A stretch of DNA of 64,000 bases from Streptomyces sp. TS71-3 (GTDB lineage Bacteria; Actinomycetota; Actinomycetes; Streptomycetales; Streptomycetaceae): the NCBI RefSeq assembly GCF_018327685.1, contig NZ_BNEL01000001.1, positions 3,038,001 through 3,102,000 of the forward strand, read 5' to 3'. This document shows, one piece after another, positions 42,576 through 51,556 of this stretch. The first letter of the stretch is position 1, and the number at the start of each line of letters is the position of its first letter. The position numbers and the translations under genes were made by a program. The notes beneath the pieces are model-generated. The model saw nothing but the letters and a program-made list of their open reading frames with translations, ran no database searches and was not told the origin of the DNA.

Positions 42576-43355
42576 ATGTCCCTGGACGGCAGGACGGCCC
42601 TGGTGACGGGCGCTGGTCGGGGTATCGGGCGGGCGATAGCCGTCCGGCTCGCGAGTGCGGGGGTCAGGTCCGTGCTCGTGGCGAGGACGGCGGACGACCT
42701 GGCCGTGACCGAGCGCTCGGTCCGCGAGGCGGGAGGGTCGGCTGTGGCCGTACCGGCCGACCTGTCCGATCCGGCAGCCGTGGCCGAGGTCGGCCGGCGC
42801 GCCGGCCGCGAGGTGGGACCCGTCGACATCCTCGTGAACAACGCGGGGACGGTGCGCCCGCTCGGCTCCAGCACGGGCATGGACGTCGGGGTCTGGGCCG
42901 CCGCCTTCGACGTCAACGTGTTCGCCGCGGCGGCCCTGGCCTTCGCTCTCGTCCCCGGGATGGTCGAGCGCGGCTGGGGGCGCGTCGTGAACGTGTCCAG
43001 CGGCATCGTCGCCAGGCCCGGGTCCATGGCGGGCGCCAACGCCTACGCCACGACCAAGGCGGCTCTGGAGGCGCACACCCTGAACCTCGCGGAGGAGGTG
43101 AGGGGCACGGGTGTGACCGTGAACGTGTACCGCCCCGGTTCCGTCGACACCGCCATGCAGGGGTGGATACGGGAGAACGGCAAAGGAAGCCTCAGCGCGG
43201 CCACCCACGCGCGCTTCGTGGACGCGTACGCGGCGCGCACCCTCCTCACACCGGAGGAATCGGCCGCATCCCTGGTGGCACGGCTGGATCTCCCCGACAC
43301 CGGCCAGGTCTGGAACGTCGCGGACCGGCGCGGACAGGGGACGAGCGGGGCGTAG
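42576..43355 (+). CDS. Short-chain dehydrogenase/reductase (SDR)
   Basis: 259 aa from ATG 42576, behind GGAGGGGAG. NAD(P)-binding TGAGRGIGRAI (about 10-20), DILVNNAG and the catalytic Ser...Tyr-x-x-x-Lys (NVSSGIVARPG; NAYATTKAAL) are all intact. A classical SDR; the Asn of NNAG is present. The substrate cannot be read from sequence. It follows the phn operon after a gap and is probably a separate unit. Confidence 0.92.
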   Translation: MSLDGRTALVTGAGRGIGRAIAVRLASAGVRSVLVARTADDLAVTERSVREAGGSAVAVPADLSDPAAVAEVGRRAGREVGPVDILVNNAGTVRPLGSSTGMDVGVWAAAFDVNVFAAAALAFALVPGMVERGWGRVVNVSSGIVARPGSMAGANAYATTKAALEAHTLNLAEEVRGTGVTVNVYRPGSVDTAMQGWIRENGKGSLSAATHARFVDAYAARTLLTPEESAASLVARLDLPDTGQVWNVADRRGQGTSGA

Positions 43356-43547
43356 GCGTGCCCGGCCGGTTCGGCGCGGCTCCATTCGTGGTGATCTCTC
43401 ATGCGATCGGCTGCCCGGTGCGGATCTCCCCGGGCCCCCTCGCGCGATCCGTTCGACGATGGCCGGACCGCGGTGCGGGCCGGTGTCTCGGGGACGGGTC
43501 GGCGCCGTGGCCCGACGTCTGACTCCAGAAGGATCGGTGCAGGAAGC

Positions 43548-44708
43548 ATGCCGAAGATCATCAGTAGAGTCCGGACCACCATGGCCGCCGCCGTGTGCGC
43601 GGCCGTGGTCGCCACCCCCGCCGTCGCTCATGAGGCCTCCCCGGCCGGGCCCGGACCCGCCCCCGGCGGGCCCGGCGCGGGCGGAGCCGCGTTCGTGCAG
43701 ACGGACGACACCGGCGGCAACCAGATCGTGGCGTACCGGCGTGCCGAGGACGGTTCGCTGCGGCAGCGCGCGGTGTACGGCACCGGGGGGAGGGGCGGGA
43801 TCCTCGGCGGGTCGGTCGTGGACCACCTCGCCTCGCAGGGCTCCCTCACCCATGACCCCGGTCACCATCTGCTCTTCGCGGTCAACGCGGGCAGCGACAC
43901 GGTCACCGTCTTCTCCGTCGACGGCGACCGGCTGCGGCGCCGTCAGGTCATCTCCTCCGGCGGCACGTTCCCGGTCAGCGTCGCGGTCCACGGCGACCAG
44001 GTCTTCGTGCTCAACGCCCGCAAGGGCGGCTCCGTCCAGGGCTACCGCCTCAGCGGGAACCGGCTGGCGAGCGTCGCGTCGTGGCATCGCGAGCTGCACC
44101 TGGACACCGGCGCGGCCCCGGAGTTCACGCACACTCCCGCGCAGGTGGCCTTCACGCCCGACGGAAGGCGCCTGGTGGTCACCACGAAGGTGGGCGGGAG
44201 CAGCATCGAGGTCTTTCCGCTCGCGCGGTCCGGGGAGCCTTCCGCCCGCCCCGTGGTCAGCACCAGACCGGGTTCGGGGCCCTTCGGCCTCACGTTCGAC
44301 CGCGAGGCGCGCCTGGTGGTCGCCGACACCGTGTTCAACACGGTGCCCACCTTCCGGCTGGACCGCCGGGGCCGGGCCGTCCTGGTCGACGAGGCCGCGA
44401 CCGGCCAGCAGGCGACCTGCTGGATCGTGCGCGTCGGCAACCGCTTCTACGTGTCGAACGCGGGCAGCAACACCCTCTCCGGGTTCCAGCAGACGGCGGA
44501 CGCGCGGCTCCGGCCGCTGGGCAACACCCCCACCGGGACGGGACCCGTCGACTCCGCCGTGTCGCCCGACGGCCGCTTCCTCTACGTGCAGACCGGCGGC
44601 GAGGGATCCGTGGACGTCTTCCGCGTGGGCGGCGACGGCACGCTCCACAAGGTCGAGACCCAGCCCGTCCCCGACGCCGTCGGCGGCGAGGGCATCGTCG
44701 TCCTCTGA
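43548..44708 (+). CDS. Secreted lactonase-like seven-bladed beta-propeller protein
   Basis: 386 aa from ATG 43548. The signal peptide is TTMAAAVCAAVVATPAVAHEA. The mature protein is built of propeller repeats of the 6-phosphogluconolactonase/YkgB type: LTHDPGHHLLFAVNAGSDTV, TPAQVAFTPDGRRLVV, DSAVSPDGRFLYVQTGGEG. Intracellular relatives hydrolyse 6-phosphogluconolactone. This secreted version lacks any evidence for that activity, so 'lactonase family' is a fold statement only. Followed by a strong terminator hairpin. Confidence 0.85.
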   Translation: MPKIISRVRTTMAAAVCAAVVATPAVAHEASPAGPGPAPGGPGAGGAAFVQTDDTGGNQIVAYRRAEDGSLRQRAVYGTGGRGGILGGSVVDHLASQGSLTHDPGHHLLFAVNAGSDTVTVFSVDGDRLRRRQVISSGGTFPVSVAVHGDQVFVLNARKGGSVQGYRLSGNRLASVASWHRELHLDTGAAPEFTHTPAQVAFTPDGRRLVVTTKVGGSSIEVFPLARSGEPSARPVVSTRPGSGPFGLTFDREARLVVADTVFNTVPTFRLDRRGRAVLVDEAATGQQATCWIVRVGNRFYVSNAGSNTLSGFQQTADARLRPLGNTPTGTGPVDSAVSPDGRFLYVQTGGEGSVDVFRVGGDGTLHKVETQPVPDAVGGEGIVVL

Positions 44709-44733
44709 CGGCGGAGGTCCCTCGGACTTCGGA

Positions 44734-44797
44734 GCGTGGTCGCGGTGCCTGGTACCGGCCTGCATGGGCAGGGTCCTTCCCGGCACCGCGACCACGC
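44734..44797 (+). terminator. 16-bp-stem hairpin after the lactonase-like gene
   Basis: GCGTGGTCGCGGTGCC (44734-44749) pairs perfectly with 44782-44797. The 32-nt loop has its own small stem (CCTGC/GCAGG). It starts 26 bases after the stop codon. Confidence 0.7.
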
Positions 44798-44859
44798 TCC
44801 CGCGCGTGCGTGACCGCGACCACGCTCCCGCGCGTGCGTGAAGGCGTGGCCCGGATCGC
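44746..44859. repeat. Copy 1 of a dispersed element flanking the DUF574 gene
   Basis: A 45-bp block (44746-44790, from tgcctggtaccggcctgcat) recurs at 46114-46158 with four mismatches. A 22-bp block (44838-44859, gtgaaggcgtggcccggatc..) recurs exactly at 46176-46197. Between the two blocks copy 1 carries the 28-bp tandem duplication, which copy 2 lacks. Confidence 0.85.
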
Positions 44860-45222
44860 GGCTCGCACCGGCTACTCCCTGATAATTTCAGAGAGTTGAT
44901 TTCGGACCGGCTGTTAGCGATCTGAGACTTACATGACACACTCGTGCCGGTGACGGGTACTCAGGCCCCCTCGGGCCGGGCGCTCAGGAGGTGTGCTGTG
45001 GAGAAAGGCCGATCAGGCGGCGTGCCGGCGCCCACCCTGTGGGCGGTGACCGGTGCAGGCGATGCCGCGCCGGGTCGCCGGCGGGCCGACGGTAGATCCT
45101 GCTGACCTCGCACGAGGAGAGCGCGACTCTCCTGGACGAGAGGCGCAAGGAACACGCATGACCGTCCTCGCCGGCCGCGCACCGGCGTGTCACGACCGCA
45201 CAGACTGAATTGGGGCCCCCAC

Positions 45223-46053
45223 ATGAGCAGCTCCCCCGCAGCGCGGGACATCGACACCAGCAGGCCGCACTCGGCCCGCATGTACGACTACTACCTGGGC
45301 GGCAAGGACAACTTCGACGTCGACAGGGAAGCGGCCGAGAAGGTCGTGGAGACCTGGCCGTCGATCATCACGACCGCCCGGCAGATCCGGGCCTTCATGC
45401 GCCGCTCCACCCGGGTCCTCGTCGGGGAGCACGGTATCCGGCAGTGGCTCGACATCGGCACCGGCATCCCGACCGAGCCCAACCTGCACCAGGTCGCCCA
45501 GGGCATCGCCCCGGAGGTCCGGGTGGTCTACGCCGATCACGACCCGCTGATCCTGAAGTACGCGCAGACCCTGATGCGCAGCACCAAGGAGGGCCGCACC
45601 GCCTACATACAGGCGGACGTCACCGACCCCGACGCGATCCTGAAGGCCCCGCAGCTGTCCCAGGTCCTCGACCTGTCCGAGCCCGTCGCGCTGGCCCTCA
45701 ACGGCCTGCTGCACTTCATCCCCGACAGCCAGAAGCCGTACGAGATCGTGAACCACCTGATGGACGCCCTCCCCTCGGGCAGTTCCCTGTCCATCTCCCA
45801 CGTCACCCCCGACTTCGACCCGGAGAGCTGGGAGAAGATCGTCAGGATCTACAACGACAGCGGGACGGCCGGCCGGGCCCGTCACAAGGACGAGGTCGCG
45901 CGGTTCTTCGACGGCCTCGACCTCATCGCGCCCGGCATCGAGGTGGCCCACCGCTGGCACCCGGAGGTCGAGGACGCCGAGGAGGGCGAGGACGGCGAGA
46001 CCCCCACGGACGCCGAGGTCAGCGTCTGGGCCGGGGTCGGCATCAAGCGGTGA
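45223..46053 (+). CDS. SAM-dependent methyltransferase, DUF574 family
   Basis: 276 aa from ATG 45223; GTG 45187 would add 12 residues of no family likeness. The start DIDTSRPHSARMYDYYLGGK, NFDVDREAAEKV and SAM motif WLDIGTGIPTEPNLHQVA are hallmarks of the actinobacterial 'S-adenosyl methyltransferase' (DUF574) family. It is very abundant in Streptomyces and of unknown substrate. The C-terminus has an acidic insert (EVEDAEEGEDGE). The gene stands alone between two copies of a dispersed repeat. Confidence 0.9.
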   Translation: MSSSPAARDIDTSRPHSARMYDYYLGGKDNFDVDREAAEKVVETWPSIITTARQIRAFMRRSTRVLVGEHGIRQWLDIGTGIPTEPNLHQVAQGIAPEVRVVYADHDPLILKYAQTLMRSTKEGRTAYIQADVTDPDAILKAPQLSQVLDLSEPVALALNGLLHFIPDSQKPYEIVNHLMDALPSGSSLSISHVTPDFDPESWEKIVRIYNDSGTAGRARHKDEVARFFDGLDLIAPGIEVAHRWHPEVEDAEEGEDGETPTDAEVSVWAGVGIKR

Positions 46054-46113
46054 TCGCCGGTCGGCACCAAGCGGTGACCGCCGCAGGGGCCCGCCCCGCC
46101 CTTGCCCGGTCCC

Positions 46114-46197
46114 TGCCTGGTACCGGCCTGCATAGGCAAGGTCCTCCCTGGCACCGCGTTCCGCGCGGCGCGAGTGTGAAGGCGTGGCCCGGATCGC
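46114..46197. repeat. Copy 2 of the dispersed element flanking the DUF574 gene
   Basis: Same direction as copy 1 and 1,368 bases from it. The 45-bp and 22-bp blocks are 17 bases apart here. It fills most of the gap between the methyltransferase and the alpha/beta hydrolase gene. Confidence 0.85.
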
Positions 46198-46251
46198 CGG
46201 CCACCGGGCTCCTGCCGGGCCCGTGCCGCCACGTCACGGAGCGCGTCCCCC

Positions 46252-47190
46252 ATGCGGATCGATGTCACCTTCCCCAGCGCCGGCCTGAAGATCGCCGGCC
46301 ATCTGTACACCCCGGACGGCGCCGGGCCGCACCCGGCGGCCGGCGCGGGGCCGTATCCGGCGGTCGTCGTCGGCCACCCCGGAAGCGGCGTGAAGGAGCA
46401 GGCCGCCGGGCTCTACGCGCGGCGGCTGGCCGGGGAGGGGTTCCTCACCCTGGCGTTCGACGCCGCCTACCAGGGGGAGAGCGCGGGCGAGCCGCGCGGC
46501 CTGGAGGACCCGGCCCAGCGGGTCGAGGACCTGAAGGCCGCCGTCTCCTTCCTCACCACCCGTGAGGACGTCGACCCGGACCGGATCGGCGCGCTGGGCA
46601 TCTGCGCCTCCGGCGGGTACGTCCTGGCCGCCGCCGCGACCGACCCCCGCATCAGGGCCGTGGGCACCGTCAGCGCCGCCGACATCGCCCGGCAGTTCCG
46701 CCTCGGCGCCGACGGCGCGCAGGCCCCCGCCGTCTTCCGGGGCATGCTCCAGGCGGCCGGCGCGGCGCGCACCGCCGAGGCCCGCGGCGAGGGCGTCCGG
46801 ACCTTCCCGCTCTTCCCCGGCACCGAGGAGGAGGCACGCCAGGGTGGATCCCATGTCCTCGAAGGCTGGGAGTACTACCGCACCCCTCGTGCCGGGCACC
46901 CCCGCTCGGCCAAGGAGCTGACCTGGACCAGCGTCGACCGTATCGCCGGCTTCGACGCCTTCCGCTCCCTCGACCTGCTCGCGCCGCGCCCCGTGCGGAT
47001 GATCGTCGGACGCGAGGCCGAGACCTCGTGGATGAGCGTGGAGGCGTTCCAGAAGGTGCCCGGCCCGAAGGACCTGCACTGGATCGAGGGCGCGACGCAC
47101 GTCGACCTCTACGACAAGGAGGAGTACGTCACACCCGCGGTCGCCAAGCTGGCCGGTTTCTTCCGGGCCCACCTGGCCGAGGCCGCGTAG
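46252..47190 (+). CDS. Alpha/beta hydrolase, YcjY/dienelactone hydrolase-like
   Basis: 312 aa. Core motifs: YPAVVVGHPGSGVKEQ (oxyanion region), nucleophile elbow GICASGGY, and late catalytic His in IEGATHVDLYD, with an Asp-bearing strand before it (VRMIVGREAE). The pattern matches the YcjY/UbiE-neighbour type of alpha/beta hydrolases acting on small esters or acyl compounds. No signal peptide. The substrate is unknown. Confidence 0.85.
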   Translation: MRIDVTFPSAGLKIAGHLYTPDGAGPHPAAGAGPYPAVVVGHPGSGVKEQAAGLYARRLAGEGFLTLAFDAAYQGESAGEPRGLEDPAQRVEDLKAAVSFLTTREDVDPDRIGALGICASGGYVLAAAATDPRIRAVGTVSAADIARQFRLGADGAQAPAVFRGMLQAAGAARTAEARGEGVRTFPLFPGTEEEARQGGSHVLEGWEYYRTPRAGHPRSAKELTWTSVDRIAGFDAFRSLDLLAPRPVRMIVGREAETSWMSVEAFQKVPGPKDLHWIEGATHVDLYDKEEYVTPAVAKLAGFFRAHLAEAA

Positions 47191-47305
47191 GCAGGGGCCG
47201 GACGGGACGGCGTCCGGGGGCCAGGACCAGCGGGAAATTGTTGACAAAGAGACATTCTGCTGGTCAGGCTGCTCCGCGTCGTCGTTCCCGTCCCGGAGGC
47301 CACCC

Positions 47306-49708
47306 GTGCTGCGAGCAAGAGCCGCCAGAGGTCTCGCCGCGCTGGCCGTGGCGGCGTTCGCCGCCACCGCCTGTGCCCCGGAGAACGGGACGGATCCGGC
47401 GGCGTCGGCGCGGGCGGGGAACCTCACCGACCTCGTCGACCCCTTCATCGGGACGCAGAACGCCGGCAACGCCTTCCCTGGGGCGGCCGTCCCCTTCGGC
47501 ATGGTGCAGCTCTCGCCCGACACCGGCCACAACACCGGCTACGACTGGAACGGCAAGAGCATCCGGGGCTTCTCGGCCGTGCACCTGTCCGGCGTCGGCT
47601 GCGCCCTCGGGGGCGACCTGCCCGTGCTGCCGACCACGGGGGACATCACCAGCACCGACAACGCCGACTACGCCGCCGGCTTCAGCCACGACGACGAGTC
47701 CGCATCGCCTGGGGCATACAAGGTGAAAATGGGTGATTACGGTGGAATAACGGCGGAGCTCACCGCGACCCAGCACACCGGCCGCCAGCGCTACACCTTC
47801 CCGGCCACCGGCAAGGCCAACGTCATGCTCGACTCGGGGCAGGCCCTCCACTCGGTGGACAGCAGCTCCATACGCGTCCTCGACGACCGCACGGTGGAGG
47901 CCACCGTCACCGGCCACGGCTTCTGCGCACGGGGCAGCAACCCGTACACCGTCCACACCGTCACCCGCTTCGACCGCCCCTTCGCCTCGCACGGCACCTG
48001 GAGCGGTTCCACCGTGACAGGCGGCAGCGACTCCTCGGGGGGCGCCGGCAAGCGGGGGGCGTACGTGCGCTTCGACACCAGCAAGGGCGACCGCGACGTC
48101 GAGGCCACCACCGCGATCTCCTACGTGGACGCCGCCGGTGCCGAGCGGAACCTGCGGGCCGAGGGCGGCGGCAGCTTCGACCACGCCCGCGACGCCGCCC
48201 GCGCGGCCTGGGAGAAGCGTCTTGAGCAGGTGCGGGTCAGCGGGGGCGGCCAGGAGCGGCAGCGGGTGCTGTACTCCTCGCTCTACCGCGCGCTGCTCCA
48301 CCCGAACATCGGCCAGGACGTGGACGGCCGCTACACCGGCTACGACGGCCGGGTCCACCGCGCCACGGACCACACCTACTACCAGAACTACTCGCTGTGG
48401 GACACCTACCGCACCCAGGCGCAACTGCTGGCGCTGCTGGCCCCGCGGGAGTCCCGTGACATGGCGCTGTCACTGCTGGACGTGAACGCCGAGGGCGGCT
48501 GGCTGCCCAAGTGGGGCTACGGACCCGTCGAGACCAACATCATGACGGGCGACCCGGTCACCCCCTTCCTCACCAACGCCTACCGGCAGGGCCTGCTGAA
48601 GGGGCACGAGGAGGAGGCGTACCAGGCCCTGAGGAAGCACGCCGACGGTGTGCCGCCCGCCGGCTCGCAGTTCGCGGGGCGGTCGGGCAACGAGCAGTAC
48701 ACCAAGGACGGTTACGTGCCGTTCGTGCCGGGCCGCACGAAGCTCAAGGGCGGCGACTCCGATCTCGAACACGGTGCGTCCGCCACCCTGGAGTACGCGC
48801 TCGCCGACGGTGCGCTCTCCGAGATGGCCGAGCGGCTCGGCCACCACGACGACGCCGCGCGCTACGCCAAGCGGTCGCGGAACTACCGCGGCATCTTCGA
48901 CGCCTCCACCGGCTTCTTCCGGCCCCGGGGTGCCGACGGCGCGTTCACGGGACCGGCCGACCCGGCGCGGGCGGAGGGGTTCCACGAGGGCACGGCGTGG
49001 CAGTACCAGTGGCTGGTGCCGCAGGACGTGCCGGGCATGATGTCCCTGATCGGCGGCCGGGACGCCACCGAGAAGCGGCTCGACTCCTTCTTCGCGTACG
49101 ACCGGCTGGTGAAGGATCCGGACGCCACGGCCCGCAAGGTCTGGGTGAACGGCCCGTACGACTACGACAACGCCGACAAGTACAACCCCCAGAACGAGCC
49201 CGACCTGATCGCGCCGTACACCTACCTGTCGGTGGGCGCGCCGTGGAAGACCACGGACGTCGTGCACGCGGCCCTCGGCCTGTTCACGGGCGGCCCGGAC
49301 GGCGTCACGGGCAACGACGACCTGGGCACCATGTCGTCGTGGATGGTGCTCTCCTCGCTCGGCATCTTCCCGGTGTTCCCCGGAACGGACACCTGGGGCC
49401 TGTCCACGCCCGTCTTCGACCGCGTGGACCTGACGCTGGACCGCGCGTACTACCCGCGGGGCGGCCTCACCATCACCGCGAAGGGCACGAGCGGCACCGA
49501 CCGCTACACCCAGTCGGCGTCGCTCGGCGGCAAGGACCTGTCCCGCACCTGGATCAGCACGGACGACCTGCGCACGGCCGGCTCGCTGTCGTTCACCGTG
49601 GGCCCGCGGCCGTCCGGCTGGGGCACCGGTGCGGGCGCCGCGCCGCCGCCCAGCCCGGCCGGCTGCCCGGCGCCCGGTGGCGGGAAGGGGCCGGGCGCCG
49701 GGGGCTGA
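47306..49708 (+). CDS. GH92 alpha-mannosidase-like lipoprotein
   Basis: 800 aa from GTG 47306, with GGAGG at 47293-47297. Lipoprotein signal LAVAAFAATAC with lipid-anchor Cys. GH92 hallmarks: GTQNAGNAFPGAAVPFGM near the N-terminus, GYDWNGKSIRGFSAVHLSG, NEPDLIAPYTY and GNDDLGTMSSWMVLSSLG. GH92 enzymes are calcium-dependent inverting exo-alpha-mannosidases acting on N-glycans and mannans. The last ~35 residues are a Pro/Gly-rich tail. It is surface-anchored and probably trims mannose from fungal or yeast glycans outside the cell. Confidence 0.93.
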   Translation: MLRARAARGLAALAVAAFAATACAPENGTDPAASARAGNLTDLVDPFIGTQNAGNAFPGAAVPFGMVQLSPDTGHNTGYDWNGKSIRGFSAVHLSGVGCALGGDLPVLPTTGDITSTDNADYAAGFSHDDESASPGAYKVKMGDYGGITAELTATQHTGRQRYTFPATGKANVMLDSGQALHSVDSSSIRVLDDRTVEATVTGHGFCARGSNPYTVHTVTRFDRPFASHGTWSGSTVTGGSDSSGGAGKRGAYVRFDTSKGDRDVEATTAISYVDAAGAERNLRAEGGGSFDHARDAARAAWEKRLEQVRVSGGGQERQRVLYSSLYRALLHPNIGQDVDGRYTGYDGRVHRATDHTYYQNYSLWDTYRTQAQLLALLAPRESRDMALSLLDVNAEGGWLPKWGYGPVETNIMTGDPVTPFLTNAYRQGLLKGHEEEAYQALRKHADGVPPAGSQFAGRSGNEQYTKDGYVPFVPGRTKLKGGDSDLEHGASATLEYALADGALSEMAERLGHHDDAARYAKRSRNYRGIFDASTGFFRPRGADGAFTGPADPARAEGFHEGTAWQYQWLVPQDVPGMMSLIGGRDATEKRLDSFFAYDRLVKDPDATARKVWVNGPYDYDNADKYNPQNEPDLIAPYTYLSVGAPWKTTDVVHAALGLFTGGPDGVTGNDDLGTMSSWMVLSSLGIFPVFPGTDTWGLSTPVFDRVDLTLDRAYYPRGGLTITAKGTSGTDRYTQSASLGGKDLSRTWISTDDLRTAGSLSFTVGPRPSGWGTGAGAAPPPSPAGCPAPGGGKGPGAGG

Positions 49709-49752
49709 GGGCGCCGGGGGCGCGGAGGCCGTCGGCCGGACGCGCCGGGACC

Positions 49753-49842
49753 GTTGGCCGGACGCGCCAAGGTCGTTGGCGGAGATGCCGTTGGCCGGAC
49801 GCGCCAAGGTCGTTGGCGGAGATGCCGTCGGCCGGACGCGCC
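49753..49842. repeat. 37-bp intergenic direct repeats
   Basis: A 37-bp unit beginning gttggccggacgcgccaagg starts at 49753 and 49790. A partial copy (gtcggccggacgcgcc) starts at 49827, and a related fragment lies at 49733-49748. Located between the GH92 and M28 genes, with no coding sense. Confidence 0.9.
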
Positions 49843-49963
49843 GACGCCGTGAACGCCCCGCCGGTCCCCGCCGCCGGCCGTCGCCGGTCTTGTCACCTGT
49901 TGTCCTGTCCATGACTATGGGCGGCCGAAGTGCCCTTCGCCGCAGTCACGGAAAGGACCCCGC

Positions 49964-51397
49964 ATGTCCGATCCCCAGCGCGCCACCCGAAGAGCCGTGC
50001 TGTCGACCGCCGCCGCGGTCGCGGCCGGGGTGCCCCTCGCCGCGGGTGCCGCGCCCGCCGCCGCTGCCGCGCCGCCCACCGCGGACGGGACCGCCACCCC
50101 GGACCGGGCCCCCACCGCGCAGCGCCCCGACCGGGAACTGCGCGGCCTGCTCGACGAGATCGACCCGGACAGGATCGAGGCCACCGTCCGGCGCCTCGCC
50201 GCCTTCGGCACCCGCCACACCCTCTCCACCCAGGACGACCCGGACCGCGGCATCGGCGCCGCGCGCGACTGGATCCACGCGGAGATGAGCCGGTACGCGG
50301 CGGCCTCCGGCGGCCGGATGACCGTCGAGCTCCAGTCGTACGTGCAGGAGCCCGCCTCCCGCATCCCCACCGCGACCCGCATCACCAACGTCGTCGCCAC
50401 CCTGCGCGGCGCCACCGCCCCCGACCGGATCCACGTGGTCTCCGGCCACTACGACTCCCGGTGCACGGACGTCATGGACGGCACCAGCGACGCGCCCGGC
50501 GCCGACGACGACGCCTCCGGGGTCGCGGTCGTCATCGAACTCGCCCGGATCATGTCCCGCCGGCGCCCCGCCGCCACCCTCGTCTTCGCCGCCGTCGCGG
50601 GCGAGGAGCAGGGCCTGTACGGCGCCACGCACCTGGCCGAGTCGTACCGGGCCGCGGGTGCGGACGTCCAGGCGATGTTCACCAACGACATCGTCGGCAG
50701 CCCGCGCGCCGACGACGGCACCCGCGACCCGCACACGGTGCGGCTGTTCGCGGAGGGCGTGCCCACCTCGGAGACACCGGCGCAGGCTCAGGTCCGGCTC
50801 TCGGTGGGCGGCGAGAACGACTCGCCCACGCGCCAGCTCGCCCGGTTCGTCCGCGACGTCGCGGACAACGACGCCACCGGCATGAACGTCCGCGTGGTCT
50901 ACCGCCGGGACCGCTACCTGCGCGGCGGGGACCACATCCCGTTCCTCGAACGCGCCTACCCCGCGGCCCGCTTCACCGAGCCCGCGGAGGACTTCGCCCA
51001 CCAGCACCAGGACGTACGCGTCGAGAACGGCAAGCAGTACGGGGACCTGCCCGAGTTCTGCGACTTCGGCTACATCGCGTGCGTGGCACGGGTCAACGGC
51101 GCGGCGTTGTGGAGCCTCGCGCAGGCGCCCGGCACCCCGCGCGGCGCGAAGATCGTCACCAGCAACCTGACCAACGACACCGAACTGGTCTGGGAGCCGG
51201 GCACGGAGGACGACCTCGCCGGGTACGAGGTCGTGTGGCGCGAGACGACGGCGCCGGAGTGGACCCATGTCATCGACGTCGGCCGGGTGACCTCGTACAC
51301 GGTGGACCTCTCCAAGGACAACGTGTTCTTCGGCATCCGCGCCGTGGGCCGCGGCGGGCACCGCAGCCCCGTGGCCTCCCCGGCCCCCGGCAGCTGA
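49964..51397 (+). CDS. Tat-exported M28 family zinc peptidase
   Basis: 477 aa. The Tat-type signal (ATRRAVLSTAAAVAAGVPLA) ends near AAAAA. M28 metal site: VVSGHYDSR (His, Asp), PGADDDASG (Asp), AGEEQGLYG (catalytic Glu-Glu), FTNDIVGS (Asp) and the late His of FAHQHQDV. The C-terminal ~90 residues look like a fibronectin-III-like beta domain. M28 enzymes are aminopeptidases or carboxypeptidases; exact specificity unknown. Secreted and folded before export. Confidence 0.92.
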   Translation: MSDPQRATRRAVLSTAAAVAAGVPLAAGAAPAAAAAPPTADGTATPDRAPTAQRPDRELRGLLDEIDPDRIEATVRRLAAFGTRHTLSTQDDPDRGIGAARDWIHAEMSRYAAASGGRMTVELQSYVQEPASRIPTATRITNVVATLRGATAPDRIHVVSGHYDSRCTDVMDGTSDAPGADDDASGVAVVIELARIMSRRRPAATLVFAAVAGEEQGLYGATHLAESYRAAGADVQAMFTNDIVGSPRADDGTRDPHTVRLFAEGVPTSETPAQAQVRLSVGGENDSPTRQLARFVRDVADNDATGMNVRVVYRRDRYLRGGDHIPFLERAYPAARFTEPAEDFAHQHQDVRVENGKQYGDLPEFCDFGYIACVARVNGAALWSLAQAPGTPRGAKIVTSNLTNDTELVWEPGTEDDLAGYEVVWRETTAPEWTHVIDVGRVTSYTVDLSKDNVFFGIRAVGRGGHRSPVASPAPGS

Positions 51398-51402
51398 CCA
51401 CC

Positions 51403-51437
51403 GGCCCCCCGCGCCCCCGGCCTGGGGCGCGGGGGCC
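51403..51437 (+). terminator. GC-rich hairpin after the M28 peptidase gene
   Basis: Left arm 51403-51417 pairs with right arm 51424-51437 (GGGGCGCGGGGGCC), with one bulged C, just after the stop codon. Confidence 0.6.
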
Positions 51438-51556
51438 GCGAACCCGGGCGAGTTGGCCTGTGGTTGGGTCGAGGTTATGCAAGACGCCATATGCACGTGG
51501 TCGGGAATTCGCCCCTCCGTCGCTGGGCCGTCCCACGGAAATAGGACGGTCCAGGC

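Larger units (their letters stand above)
44709..45222. other. Structured intergenic region ahead of the DUF574 methyltransferase gene
   Basis: 514 bases without a gene. It holds a 16-bp-stem hairpin (44734-44797), a 28-bp tandem duplication (44786-44813 and 44814-44841) and one copy of an element repeated at 46114-46197. An AT-richer stretch (ccctgataatttcagagagttgatttcgg, about 44876-44905) may hold a promoter. Confidence 0.6.

Noticed and set aside
47243..47275. TTGACA resembling a -35 box before the GH92 gene
   Set aside because: No acceptable -10 element at 16-19 bases; a single hexamer is not enough.
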